Positions 43,402-51,867 of a DNA stretch of 64,000 nucleotides are shown piece by piece; positions within the stretch are counted from its first letter, which is position 1; each line of letters begins with the position of its first letter. Source of the DNA: Paenibacillus nasutitermitis. GTDB taxonomy: Bacteria > Bacillota > Bacilli > Paenibacillales > Paenibacillaceae. The DNA is taken from positions 2,038,171 to 2,102,170 of the forward strand of contig NZ_BMHP01000001.1 of the NCBI RefSeq assembly GCF_014641075.1, read 5' to 3'. The translations under genes were made by a program, and so were the position numbers. The notes beneath the pieces are model-generated. The model saw only the letters and a program-made list of their open reading frames with translations. It was not told the origin of the DNA and searched no databases.

Positions 43402-44940
43402 ATGAGTTTACTTGATGTAATCGATATGTCGCATTCCTTTGGCGATAAAACACTGTACAAACAGGTAAATTTTGAGTTGTGTAAAGGGGAACACTTAGGT
43501 GTGGTTGGACAGAACGGAACAGGAAAAAGTACGTTGATCGGCATTTTGACAGGCGAGATTATTCCCGATAAGGGGACTGCAAAATGGCAGCCCAACATTC
43601 AAATCGGTTATCTTGACCAATATGCTGTTATCAATGGAAGCCATACGATTTTGAACTACTTGAAAACGGCATTTTTGGATTTGTTTGAACTTGAAAGAAA
43701 GATGAACGCACTCTATGAAGAAAGCGCCATTACTGGCAATGAAGATCAACTGCTGAAAGCCGCAGAACATCAGGAGCAGCTCGAAATGCATGATTTTTAT
43801 TCTTTAGACAGCACGATCAATAAAGTGATCAACGGCCTGGGGCTTAACGCCATCGGAATTGACCGTCCAATTCGGGAGTTAAGCGGCGGGCAGCGTGCCA
43901 AAGTGATTCTGGCAAAGCTTCTCTTAGAAAAACCGGATGTCTTATTGCTTGACGAGCCCACAAATTTTCTTGACAAAGGGCATGTTGATTGGCTAGCTGA
44001 CTATTTAGCGACGTTTAAAAATGCATTCGTTGTTGTATCACACAACCAGACCTTTCTTGAAAAGGTTTCAACTTGCATTTGCGATATTGAAGGCGAATCG
44101 ATCAAAAAATATCATGGTAAATTCTCGGATTTTCTCCGACAAAAGGAACATTTACGGGAGGATTATATTCGGCAATACAATGCCCAGAAGAAAAGAATCG
44201 GAAAGACGGAAGAATATATCCGGAGAAATATAGCTGGAGTTAATTCCAGAATTGCTCAAGGACGACGAAAACAGCTTGAAAAAATCGATAGAATCGCTCC
44301 ACCGGGTTTTGCCTCTAAACCATCAATCCGGTTTCGTGAACTTCCTCTTTCCGCACAGGTGGTGCTCAGGGTAAATGATCTGGAGGTTGGATATGTTACA
44401 TCTCTGCTGCCCAAATTAAATTTTTCAGTTACGGGAGGGCAAAAGCTTGTGATTACCGGTTTTAACGGAATCGGAAAATCAACTTTGCTCAAAACATTGA
44501 TTGGAAATATTCAGAGTGTATCCGGCGGTTTTCGGTTTGCGGAACAAGTCAAGATCGGTTATTACGAGCAGGACCTCATCTGGGAGGACGATGCAATGAC
44601 ACCGATCCAGATCATATCGGCGCGTTATCCTAAACTGAGCATGAAAGAAATTCGCCGTCATTTGGCACAATGCGCTTTAAAGGACACCCATGTTTCACAG
44701 ACCATCTCTACATTGAGTGGAGGCGAGCAGTCAAAGGTGAAATTATGCCGCTTGCTGCTTTCACCATGTAATATGCTAATCCTGGATGAACCGACCAATC
44801 ACTTGGACGCTGAAGCAAAAGACGCTTTGCAAAAAGCTTTGATTCAATTTGACGGAAGTTTGATACTGGTTTCTCATGAAGAAAAATTTTATCAAGGATG
44901 GGTTGATAGTCTTCTCAACATAGAGGATAGCATGCTGTGA
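43402..44940 (+). CDS. ABC-F ribosome-protection-type ATPase
   Basis: The 512-residue product has two ABC ATPase domains and no membrane segment: Walker A GQNGTGKSTL and GFNGIGKSTL, signatures LSGGQRAKV and LSGGEQSKV, Walker B VLLLDEPTNFLD and MLILDEPTNHLD. A charged linker (QYNAQKKRIGKTEEYIRRNI) separates them; in antibiotic-resistance ABC-F proteins it reaches into the ribosomal peptidyl transferase centre. Which of the resistance or housekeeping subgroups it belongs to is not certain. GAAAGGAG precedes the ATG, just after the intron. An MFS gene follows 58 bp later, an arrangement recalling msr/mef. Confidence 0.85.
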   Translation: MSLLDVIDMSHSFGDKTLYKQVNFELCKGEHLGVVGQNGTGKSTLIGILTGEIIPDKGTAKWQPNIQIGYLDQYAVINGSHTILNYLKTAFLDLFELERKMNALYEESAITGNEDQLLKAAEHQEQLEMHDFYSLDSTINKVINGLGLNAIGIDRPIRELSGGQRAKVILAKLLLEKPDVLLLDEPTNFLDKGHVDWLADYLATFKNAFVVVSHNQTFLEKVSTCICDIEGESIKKYHGKFSDFLRQKEHLREDYIRQYNAQKKRIGKTEEYIRRNIAGVNSRIAQGRRKQLEKIDRIAPPGFASKPSIRFRELPLSAQVVLRVNDLEVGYVTSLLPKLNFSVTGGQKLVITGFNGIGKSTLLKTLIGNIQSVSGGFRFAEQVKIGYYEQDLIWEDDAMTPIQIISARYPKLSMKEIRRHLAQCALKDTHVSQTISTLSGGEQSKVKLCRLLLSPCNMLILDEPTNHLDAEAKDALQKALIQFDGSLILVSHEEKFYQGWVDSLLNIEDSML

Positions 44941-44998
44941 ACTCCATCGAACGACTAGGTAACGAAGAACTGAAAAAACGAGGAGTGTAAATAGATTT

Positions 44999-46201
44999 AT
45001 GAGTAACAACGACAACGAGTGGAAAAGGAAAATTATCCTGTTCCTGACTGCACAAACAATATCATTATTCGGTTCATCATTGGTTCAATATGCGATTATT
45101 TGGCATATTACCCTTACGACCACATCAGGAGTTATGATGACGATTTCCACTGTCTGCGGTTTTCTGCCGCAGATTGTCATATCCCTGTTTGCCGGCGTAT
45201 GGATTGACCGTTACAATCGCAAAAAAATGATTATGCTGGCTGATGGGATGATTGCATCCGTGACGCTTATCATGGCGGTATTGTTTTTAACGGGTTATCA
45301 ATCTATCTGGCTGCTCTTTATTCTATTGCTTATTCGATCGGCAGGAACCGGAATACAAATCCCGGCTTATAACGCTGTTATTCCCCAGATTGTCCCAAAA
45401 GATAAGCTTATGAAAGTAAATGGAGTAAACAGCAGTATTTCGTCCTTGATGATGTTTCTTTCACCGGCGGCAAGCGGGGCGATTCTCTCCATAACGACAA
45501 TTGAAGCGACGTTTTTTATTGATGTTATTACCGCAGTCATCGGGATTAGTATCATGCTGACCATTGCCGTACCCTCTCATGCAAATATGACTAGTCGGCA
45601 CAAATCTAATTTGCTCGACATTAAACAAGGGTTTGTATATTTGAAAGATCACACCTTATTAAAACGATTGCTCCTTTTTCTGTTTGTCATTATGATTTTG
45701 ATAAGTCCAGCTGCCTTTTTAACGCCCCTCATGGTGAGCCGTTCCTTCGGTGGGGAAGTGTGGAGGCTGACGGCAAGTGAGATGACCTTTAGCGCTGGAG
45801 CAATAGCCGGAGGCATTGTGATTGCAACTTGGGGAGGTTTCCGAAACCGCATGCATACCACTATATTAGCGTGCGCTTTCTATGGCTTGCTGATGGTAGG
45901 GCTGGGTGTCGCTCCGGAATTTGTCATGTATTTATTGTTTAACTTTTTAATTGGAATTACAATGCCCTGTTTCAACGCGCCAATTACAGTATTATTGCAG
46001 GAAAAAGTTGAGTCTTCCATGCATGGCAGAATATTTAGTCTTGTACAAGTTTCAAACTCCTGCGCCTTGCCGTTAGGGATGGTCTTGTTTGGTCCGTTGG
46101 GGGATATTGTGCGGGTGGAGAGTATACTCATATTTGCTGGGATCATGGTGGTTGCCTGTGCACTTTATGCTTTATTTAGCAAACGTTTCATTGCAGAATA
46201 G
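44999..46201 (+). CDS. MFS transporter, Mef-like
   Basis: The 400-residue product has twelve membrane segments and the layout of macrolide efflux (Mef) and related MFS_3 proteins: NEWKRKIILFLTAQTISLFGSSLVQYAIIW at the start and FAGVWIDRYNRKKMIMLADG as motif A. AACGAGGAGTG lies before the ATG. With the ABC-F gene upstream it looks like a two-gene resistance operon in the order ABC-F then MFS (mef/msr operons have the reverse order). Substrate is inferred, not shown. Confidence 0.8.
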   Translation: MSNNDNEWKRKIILFLTAQTISLFGSSLVQYAIIWHITLTTTSGVMMTISTVCGFLPQIVISLFAGVWIDRYNRKKMIMLADGMIASVTLIMAVLFLTGYQSIWLLFILLLIRSAGTGIQIPAYNAVIPQIVPKDKLMKVNGVNSSISSLMMFLSPAASGAILSITTIEATFFIDVITAVIGISIMLTIAVPSHANMTSRHKSNLLDIKQGFVYLKDHTLLKRLLLFLFVIMILISPAAFLTPLMVSRSFGGEVWRLTASEMTFSAGAIAGGIVIATWGGFRNRMHTTILACAFYGLLMVGLGVAPEFVMYLLFNFLIGITMPCFNAPITVLLQEKVESSMHGRIFSLVQVSNSCALPLGMVLFGPLGDIVRVESILIFAGIMVVACALYALFSKRFIAE

Positions 46202-46356
46202 AGGCATGAGTAGCAGTAAGGCATTGTAATTGTTTGCGTGACTAAGATCCAGGGACCGATGAGCTAATTGGTTCATTGGGGTGATATGTTCGACCTTAGA
46301 TTTGACATACTGTATTGCCAATCTTGAAAGAGGTCGCATCCTTTTGAAACATTAAG

Positions 46357-46392
46357 TTAAAATAACACCGGGGTTTCCTGGTGTTATTTTAA
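46357..46392. terminator. Perfect AT-rich inverted repeat, bidirectional terminator
   Basis: TTAAAATAACACC and GGTGTTATTTTAA are perfect 13-bp arms with a 10-nt loop, 155 bp after the MFS stop. T runs at both ends allow termination in either direction. Confidence 0.8.
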
Positions 46393-46406
46393 TGGAGGAA
46401 TTTTGA

Positions 46407-46487
46407 GTGACTCATTGGTTCTACACGGATAATAATACTTGCCATCCGACGGCAGGATCTACAAATATTTTTCATTCATTAAGTTAA
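46407..46487 (+). CDS. Possible 26-residue ORF
   Basis: GTG 46407 sits 8 bp after GGAGG and opens 26 codons beginning THWFYTDNNTCHPTAGSTNI. A second short frame (ATG 46503, ten codons, AAGGAG upstream) follows. They are probably the truncated head of a lost gene or leader peptides. No family recognised. Confidence 0.3.
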   Translation: MTHWFYTDNNTCHPTAGSTNIFHSLS

Positions 46488-46628
46488 GGAGATTAAACAG
46501 CGATGCTCCGGGTAGTACGACTCGGACCAGCTTAGAGTAAGAAAAAACGCCAAGTCGATCACGTCCGAGGGCTTAGCGTATATTTTCGTTAAAATGTTGG
46601 CGGGACCCCATTAAGGACGTATGTATAA

Positions 46629-46719
46629 ATTAATGGCGTTAAATAAATTGTCGAATCACGCGAAATAAAGCTGTCCATCCAGCAATTAATTATTTAACCG
46701 CATTAATTAATGGCGTTAA
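46629..46719. repeat. Iterated TTAATGGCGTTAA elements
   Basis: ATTAATGGCGTTAA occurs at 46629-46642 and again at 46706-46719. The second copy pairs with TTAACCGCATTAA at 46694-46706 as an inverted partner with two mismatches. These three 13-bp units lie 130-240 bp upstream of the DUF2975 gene and could be binding sites for a regulator. The sequence between them has no gene. Confidence 0.5.
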
Positions 46720-46825
46720 TCAATAGCGGATACTACGACAGAGGTTTCATCAACGATTGGTAACAGCAATAATATATTCTATTGCAGCAACTATTTATTG
46801 TAAAACAATAAATGATGTGTTAAAG

Positions 46826-46845
46826 TCAAATTAAATTTAATTTGA
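46826..46845. promoter_or_regulatory. 20-bp perfect palindrome before the DUF2975 gene
   Basis: TCAAATTAAATTTAATTTGA is fully symmetric and ends 20 bp before the start codon. A second dyad, TTATTG and CAATAA, lies just upstream (about 46796-46812). The likely binder is the YozG-type regulator encoded by the second gene of the pair. Confidence 0.55.
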
Positions 46846-46865
46846 TAATAAGTGAGGGGCTTTTT

Positions 46866-47345
46866 ATGAAACAAGGAACAACACTCTTCTTAAAGGCGGC
46901 TGTTATTTTACTTGGAATCCCGGTTCTTGCTTTGTGCATATTCGTGGTGCCTGAAATCGCGAATTTTGCAGCAGAATTGTATTCAAGATCTTATATGAAA
47001 TATTACGTTTTCATCGATTTGTATGCAACGGTGATCCCTTTTTATTTTGCTTTGTATCAAGCTTTTAAACTTTTAAGCTATATTGACAAGAACAAAGCTT
47101 TCTCGGAATTATCTGTACAGGCTTTAAAAAAAATAAAATACTGTGCGATCACCATCAGCGTTTTGTATGTGGCGGGCATGCCACTGTTTTATCTCATAGC
47201 TGAGAGGGACGATGCCCCAGGTATCATCGTAATCGGAATGGTCATCATTTTTGCCTCCTTGGTGATTGCCGTTTTTGCTGCTGTTCTCCAAAAGCTCCTT
47301 AAAGAGGCGATTGATATAAAATCAGAAAATGATTTGACGGTCTGA
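46866..47345 (+). CDS. DUF2975 membrane protein
   Basis: The 159-residue product has four membrane segments in the DUF2975 pattern: LFLKAAVILLGIPVLALCIFV, a central YYVFIDLYATVIPFYFALYQAFKLLSYIDKNKAFS and a closing pair. These proteins are nearly always encoded beside a small YozG-type regulator, as here, and may act as its membrane partner. The ATG at 46866 has GAGGGG upstream. The next gene starts 10 bp after its stop. Confidence 0.8.
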   Translation: MKQGTTLFLKAAVILLGIPVLALCIFVVPEIANFAAELYSRSYMKYYVFIDLYATVIPFYFALYQAFKLLSYIDKNKAFSELSVQALKKIKYCAITISVLYVAGMPLFYLIAERDDAPGIIVIGMVIIFASLVIAVFAAVLQKLLKEAIDIKSENDLTV

Positions 47346-47355
47346 GGTGAATAAT

Positions 47356-47583
47356 ATGGCGATTATTATCAATATTGATGTGATGCTGGCCAAGAGAAAA
47401 ATGAGCGTAACCGAACTTTCGGAGAGGGTTGGCATAACAATGGCTAATCTCTCCATTTTGAAAAATGGAAAGGCAAAAGCGATCCGATTATCTACTTTAG
47501 AGGCGATTTGTAAGGCATTAGAATGCCAGCCTGGCGATATATTAGAATACAGAAGTGAGGAAGATACCACCATTATCGAGTAG
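47356..47583 (+). CDS. YozG-type Cro/C1 helix-turn-helix regulator
   Basis: The 75-residue product is nearly all one Xre helix-turn-helix: INIDVMLAKRKMSVTELSER, VGITMANLSILKNGKAKAIRLSTLEAICKALECQPGDILEY. This matches the YozG group paired with DUF2975 proteins. GAGGTG lies 7 bp before ATG 47356; an upstream GTG at 47347 is less likely. It probably binds the palindrome upstream of the pair. Confidence 0.85.
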   Translation: MAIIINIDVMLAKRKMSVTELSERVGITMANLSILKNGKAKAIRLSTLEAICKALECQPGDILEYRSEEDTTIIE

Positions 47584-47616
47584 TGTCTAAAAAACAGTCG
47601 GGGAATAAAGGGCTTT

Positions 47617-48537
47617 TTATTTTATTTTGAGGAGCACTCTGCCTCTACCGTGTCTTAGCTCACTCTTCGTATGTGCTTGGCGAACGGAATCCAGATCAAA
47701 TACATTTGGTGCTTCCGTTTTGATCACCCCGCTAGCCATCAGATTGGCTAAGGCAATAAAATCTTTACGATGCGGAACTCCCATGACGAAAGCGCCAGTT
47801 ACCCCAATTAGAGCCGCTTGTTCCTCTGAAGGCGGTTGAACCAGGGAAACAAGCTTCCCGCTTTTTTTTAAAATAGACCAAGCCTGGTTTTGGACTTCCC
47901 CACCAACGTTATCGATAACCAAGTCCACTTTCTCTTTTAGTTCATTCAGTTTCACCTTGGTATAATCAAACACTAGATCCGCTCCGAGCGATTCGACAAA
48001 CGAAATATTGGACGGAGAAGCAGTTGCCAGCACGTAAGCTCCACGGTTCTTGGCCAATTGTACCGCGAATTGGCCTACACCTCCGGCGGCACCTGTAATT
48101 AGGACTTTTTGATCCTCCTGTAAATTGCCGATATGAAAGAGAGCTTTCCAAGCCGATGCTCCTCCGCCGGGAATCATGGCAGCTTCTTTAAAACCCAGAT
48201 TTTCCGACATTGGAAAGATCTCGGTTTCTTTGCCAATCGCATACTCTGAATAAGCTCCCTTTACATTACCAAAAACAAATTGCCCTACTTTAAAGCCAGT
48301 TACGTCAGGTCCAAGCTGTGCTACGACACCGGATACAGCAAACCCTGGGACATAAGGAAATTCAACTGGGAAAAATGCTTGCGCAAATCCGCTGCGGATT
48401 GCACAATCCAACGGAAGCACACCAGCATAATGCACCTCAATCAATAGCTCGCCTGGTTGTGGTGCAGGAATCTGCGATGATTCGACGCTAAGCACATCTG
48501 GCCATCCAAAAGAATGAACAAAGACGGTTTTCATCAT
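47617..48537 (-). CDS. Quinone-oxidoreductase-like MDR enzyme
   Basis: The 306-residue product is a zinc-free medium-chain dehydrogenase/reductase of the quinone oxidoreductase type: N-terminal GroES-like domain (GELLIEVHYAGVLPLDCAIRSG), then a Rossmann domain with ITGAAGGVGQFAVQLAKNRGA. The Cys/His zinc ligands of alcohol dehydrogenases are absent. It likely reduces quinones or enones with NADPH. Start at ATG 48537 with AAAGG upstream on the minus strand. It is divergent from a MerR regulator that most likely controls it through a 19-bp-spacer promoter. Confidence 0.85.
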   Translation of the reverse strand: MMKTVFVHSFGWPDVLSVESSQIPAPQPGELLIEVHYAGVLPLDCAIRSGFAQAFFPVEFPYVPGFAVSGVVAQLGPDVTGFKVGQFVFGNVKGAYSEYAIGKETEIFPMSENLGFKEAAMIPGGGASAWKALFHIGNLQEDQKVLITGAAGGVGQFAVQLAKNRGAYVLATASPSNISFVESLGADLVFDYTKVKLNELKEKVDLVIDNVGGEVQNQAWSILKKSGKLVSLVQPPSEEQAALIGVTGAFVMGVPHRKDFIALANLMASGVIKTEAPNVFDLDSVRQAHTKSELRHGRGRVLLKIK

Positions 48538-48600
48538 GATCACACCTTTCGAATAGAATAAGATAACTGACACATGCACTTGGTCATGGTCATGGATCAC

Positions 48601-48633
48601 ATGGTAAACTATAGAGTGCGCTCCATAGCAATA
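48601..48633 (-). promoter_or_regulatory. MerR-type promoter and dyad operator
   Basis: On the minus strand TTGCTA and TACCAT are separated by 19 bp, the long spacing typical of MerR-activated promoters. Within the spacer lies the dyad CTATAGAGTGCGCTCCATAG (48609-48628 on the plus strand), with one mismatch. Distance and orientation fit the oxidoreductase gene. Confidence 0.75.
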
Positions 48634-48661
48634 CTCTTTCGAACTTTGCTATAATAAACGT

Positions 48662-49051
48662 ATGAAAGAAAATTATTCGAGCAAGCAAGTTTCCCAAGCG
48701 ACGGGATTAAGCATACATACCATGCGTTATTACGAGCGGATCGGATTAATTGACGGCATCGAACGCGATAAAAATGGGTATCGTCTATTTTCGGAATCCG
48801 ATATCGGCTGGTATAAATTTTTGAATTATTTTCGAGCGATGGGAATGCCCATTCAAGAGATGCAGAAATTTGCCGCCATGAGGAATCCGGTAGTCTCGAC
48901 GTTAACGGCCCGCCGGGAATTGATGGAAACGTACCGCAAAAAAGTTTATGAACAGATGAAAGAATTAGAACGCACACTGGTGAATATCGATCACAAAATA
49001 GGCTATTTCAAAATATTAGAGGAAGTGGAAAAAAGGAACACGTACGAGTAA
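48662..49051 (+). CDS. MerR-family regulator
   Basis: The 129-residue product has the MerR winged helix (YSSKQVSQATGLSIHTMRYYERIGLI, NGYRLFSESDIGWYKFLNYFRAMGM) and a coiled-coil dimer helix (TARRELMETYRKKVYEQMKELERTL). There are no clear metal-binding cysteines, so it senses an organic ligand or stress. A TATAAT box at 48650-48655 lies only 6 bp before the ATG, so the message may be leaderless; no ribosome binding site is visible. It is divergent from the oxidoreductase gene. Confidence 0.85.
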   Translation: MKENYSSKQVSQATGLSIHTMRYYERIGLIDGIERDKNGYRLFSESDIGWYKFLNYFRAMGMPIQEMQKFAAMRNPVVSTLTARRELMETYRKKVYEQMKELERTLVNIDHKIGYFKILEEVEKRNTYE

Positions 49052-49220
49052 TTCATTACGAATCCATATCAAGATGGAAAGCAAGGGAATTGACGGGGAC
49101 ACCCCTATTGTCGGTGAATAATCAGATTTTCTATCAGACAGGATTCAACAACAAGTGGCTTCCGGTCATCCGGCAGCCTCTTCACGTATGCGGAGTAGCC
49201 CATCGATCCTTATGCTCTGA

Positions 49221-50570
49221 TTATTCAGTATGACCAATGGGCAGCTTGATCGTAAAGGCAGAACCGACTCCGAGAACGCTGTGTACATCGATCATGCCTT
49301 GATGAGACGCCACATATTCCTTCGCGATAGCCAGACCGAGTCCCATACCGCCGTTATTCCGGCTCCTCGCTTCATCCGTCCTGTAGAAACGGTTGAACAC
49401 GTGAGGGATATGATCAGGCGCTATGCCTTGTCCGGTGTCCGCAATCTCAATTTGTATGAAATGAGAATCGTTTGAAACGGGAGCTTTGACAGTTATCGAA
49501 ACCGTTCCGCCTACCGCTGTATAACGGAATGCATTCCCTATGATATTAATAAACACCTGTATCATGCGGTGTTGGTCTATCCGGACTTGCGGTAAACTCG
49601 GTTCTGCAGTAAACGAAATCGATATATTTTTATCTTCGGCATCCTGCTCAAATCGTTCAATCACGCGTCTAAGCAGAGCAGGCAGATCGGTCGCTTTCAG
49701 ATTCAACTGCAGCTTGCTGGCCTCGGCAAGAGAGAGCTGATGAAGGTCGTCTACCAAGCGAGTCAGCCGAATGAGCTCGTCTTGGATCGGAAGCATGTTT
49801 ACGGGTTCAATGAGACGCCCTTCCTGCTGAATCAGATCCAGCTTGCCCCTCACAATCGTGATTGGGGTCCTGAGTTCATGCGCAACATCCGCGACAAGAT
49901 TCCGGCGAACTTCCTCTGCCTGCACCAATTGACGCGTCATCGCATTCAATGATTTGGCAATTTTTCCATACTCGTTGTCGGAATAAACCGGTGCCTCTGC
50001 GGTCAGATCACCTTTTCGTAAACGGTCAATAACGGGAATGATTTCACTTAATGGCCTTGTGAGACGTTTCGCCAGCCAGTAGGCGGCTACGAGTGAGCTG
50101 AGAACCAGGATTGCACTGCATATAAGCAACAGGACGGTCACCGAGCTGCCGATCCCGGTCTGGATGATAGCCAGATTGGCCGCTTCCGGATCGGAATAAT
50201 ATAAAACGGCTATGGTCTCATCTTTGAATTCGATACGTTTCTGTATACCGAGCCTTTTTATGCGCTCTTGTGACGCGTCGCCTTTGGCGAACAGCGTTCT
50301 TTTTTTTGGCGTCATGAGAATGACGCTCGAATCGGGACGCCCCAAAGAAGGCATTGATTCCAGCTTCAGCTGAATGCCGTCCAACGTTTCGCCTTGTTCA
50401 TAATGATCGACAATCACCTTCGTGATCTCCTTGATCTCACGACTCCTGTCGGCAAAAGGGATGTGCTCGATGGTTGGCTTTACCACAAATAGCGTAACCA
50501 GCACAAACGCTGCAGCCATGGCCGCAATAAAAGCCGTCAAGGTCCAAAATAGTTGTCTCCTGACGCTCAT
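49221..50570 (-). CDS. Sensor histidine kinase (OmpR-partner type)
   Basis: The 449-residue product has two membrane helices (residues about 8-30 and 135-160) around a sensor loop, a HAMP domain (LAKRLTRPLSEIIPVIDRLRKGD), the His box VADVAHELRTPITIVRGKL, the N box INIIGNAFRYTA and the G box NNGGMGLGLAIAKEYV. It autophosphorylates and passes phosphate to the regulator encoded just upstream. Its start overlaps the regulator stop by 4 bp. The signal sensed is unknown. Confidence 0.9.
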   Translation of the reverse strand: MSVRRQLFWTLTAFIAAMAAAFVLVTLFVVKPTIEHIPFADRSREIKEITKVIVDHYEQGETLDGIQLKLESMPSLGRPDSSVILMTPKKRTLFAKGDASQERIKRLGIQKRIEFKDETIAVLYYSDPEAANLAIIQTGIGSSVTVLLLICSAILVLSSLVAAYWLAKRLTRPLSEIIPVIDRLRKGDLTAEAPVYSDNEYGKIAKSLNAMTRQLVQAEEVRRNLVADVAHELRTPITIVRGKLDLIQQEGRLIEPVNMLPIQDELIRLTRLVDDLHQLSLAEASKLQLNLKATDLPALLRRVIERFEQDAEDKNISISFTAEPSLPQVRIDQHRMIQVFINIIGNAFRYTAVGGTVSITVKAPVSNDSHFIQIEIADTGQGIAPDHIPHVFNRFYRTDEARSRNNGGMGLGLAIAKEYVASHQGMIDVHSVLGVGSAFTIKLPIGHTE

Positions 50571-51259
50571 AGCCGATCTCCGAATCGATAGCCGAATCCG
50601 TATACCGTTTGGATATATGCGGGATTAGACGGGTCATCTTCGATTTTTTTGCGTATCCGGCTGATGTGGGCATCGACCGTACGCTCGTCGTTCAGGATGT
50701 CATCTTCCAGCGCAGCATTCAGCAACTGGAGACGACTGTATACGATTCCGGGTTTGGTTGCCAAAGTGAGCAGCATTTTAAACTCCGTTGGCGTAAGCTG
50801 AACTTCTTCATCGCGTTTCCAGATCCGGCACTGAGACTCGGATAGTGACAGCCCGCCACGGCTCAGCGTTTGCTGGTCCGATCCGCTGTCATCCACTCTC
50901 CGCAGTACTGAACGAATCCGGGCAACAAGCTCCCGTAGAGAGAAGGGCTTGGTCAGATAATCGTCGGCTCCCACTTCAAGGCCTACAATCTTATCAGTTT
51001 CCTCCGTACGCGCCGTTACCATGATAATACCGATGCGGCTTGATTGACGCAGCTGCCGGCAGACCTCAATGCCACTCATCCCCGGCAGCATCCAGTCCAA
51101 CACGGCCAGGGACGGTCTGAATTCTCTTGCTTTCTCAAGTGCTTCCGTTCCGGATCTGGCAGTTACAATTGTATAACCTTCCTGGCGCAGAAAAGGGACC
51201 ATGAATTCGATGACTTTTTCCTCGTCATCTACGATTAGAAGGGTATGGGACAAAAGCAT
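50567..51259 (-). CDS. OmpR-family response regulator
   Basis: The 230-residue product has a receiver domain (VDDEEKVIEF, phospho-Asp in LAVLDWMLPGMSG, Lys in LTKPFSLRELVARI) and a C-terminal winged helix (VQLTPTEFKMLLTLATKPG, ERTVDAHISRIRKKI, TVYGFGYRF). It binds DNA as a dimer on phosphorylation. It lies first in a two-gene operon with the kinase and is divergent from a small membrane-protein gene that may be a target. Confidence 0.9.
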   Translation of the reverse strand: MLLSHTLLIVDDEEKVIEFMVPFLRQEGYTIVTARSGTEALEKAREFRPSLAVLDWMLPGMSGIEVCRQLRQSSRIGIIMVTARTEETDKIVGLEVGADDYLTKPFSLRELVARIRSVLRRVDDSGSDQQTLSRGGLSLSESQCRIWKRDEEVQLTPTEFKMLLTLATKPGIVYSRLQLLNAALEDDILNDERTVDAHISRIRKKIEDDPSNPAYIQTVYGFGYRFGDRL

Positions 51260-51453
51260 CTCACCATCTTTCTACAGACTATCTTCGGTCCATTATACCC
51301 GCATTTATCTTTTTTTGTAAAAATTCACAGGAAGCGTAACCCCTCGTCATAAGTTCACAACATTTAGCTGTTAAGATCATTTCATCAGGAGAATCCGGTA
51401 AGATATTGCAGGTAAGGCCTCCGTAAAAAAACAAGAAGAGAGGAATGAGTTTC

Positions 51454-51867
51454 ATGAAGCAATCAACCGTAAACAGGGGGGCTGGCTTTTGTTTTTTAGG
51501 CGTGGCTGGTCTTTTTGTCATCTGCATCATGACCCAAATCTTTATCGCAGGAATGGCGATTTTTACAGACTCATCGTACTGGCACAGCCACATTGTATTT
51601 GTCCGGATATTTGAGTTATTCCCGATTGTAATGCTTCTTCTTTCATTTATTGGTAAGATTTCGACATTTTTGCGCTGGATGAGTGTGTTGTTACTTGTAT
51701 TCGTCTTTGCACAATATTTTACTGCTAATTTTGATGGAGCAGGTGCGGTTCATCCACTCATTGCGGCAGTTATGCTTTGGGTTTCCATAGTTGTGACTGT
51801 GCATGCAAAAAGAAGCATGTTCCCAAAAAAGGAACATGTCCAACCTGAAGGAGTTGAAATCCAATGA
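51454..51867 (+). CDS. DUF6220-like small membrane protein
   Basis: The 137-residue product has four membrane segments and the pattern FLGVAGLFVICIMTQIFIAGMA, then WHSHIVFVRIFELFPIVMLLLSF and a closing HPLIAAVMLWVSIVV, like DUF6220 proteins of unknown function. ATG 51454 has GAGAGGA at about 10 bp; ATG 51445 is too close. Its end overlaps the next gene by 4 bp. Confidence 0.65.
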   Translation: MKQSTVNRGAGFCFLGVAGLFVICIMTQIFIAGMAIFTDSSYWHSHIVFVRIFELFPIVMLLLSFIGKISTFLRWMSVLLLVFVFAQYFTANFDGAGAVHPLIAAVMLWVSIVVTVHAKRSMFPKKEHVQPEGVEIQ

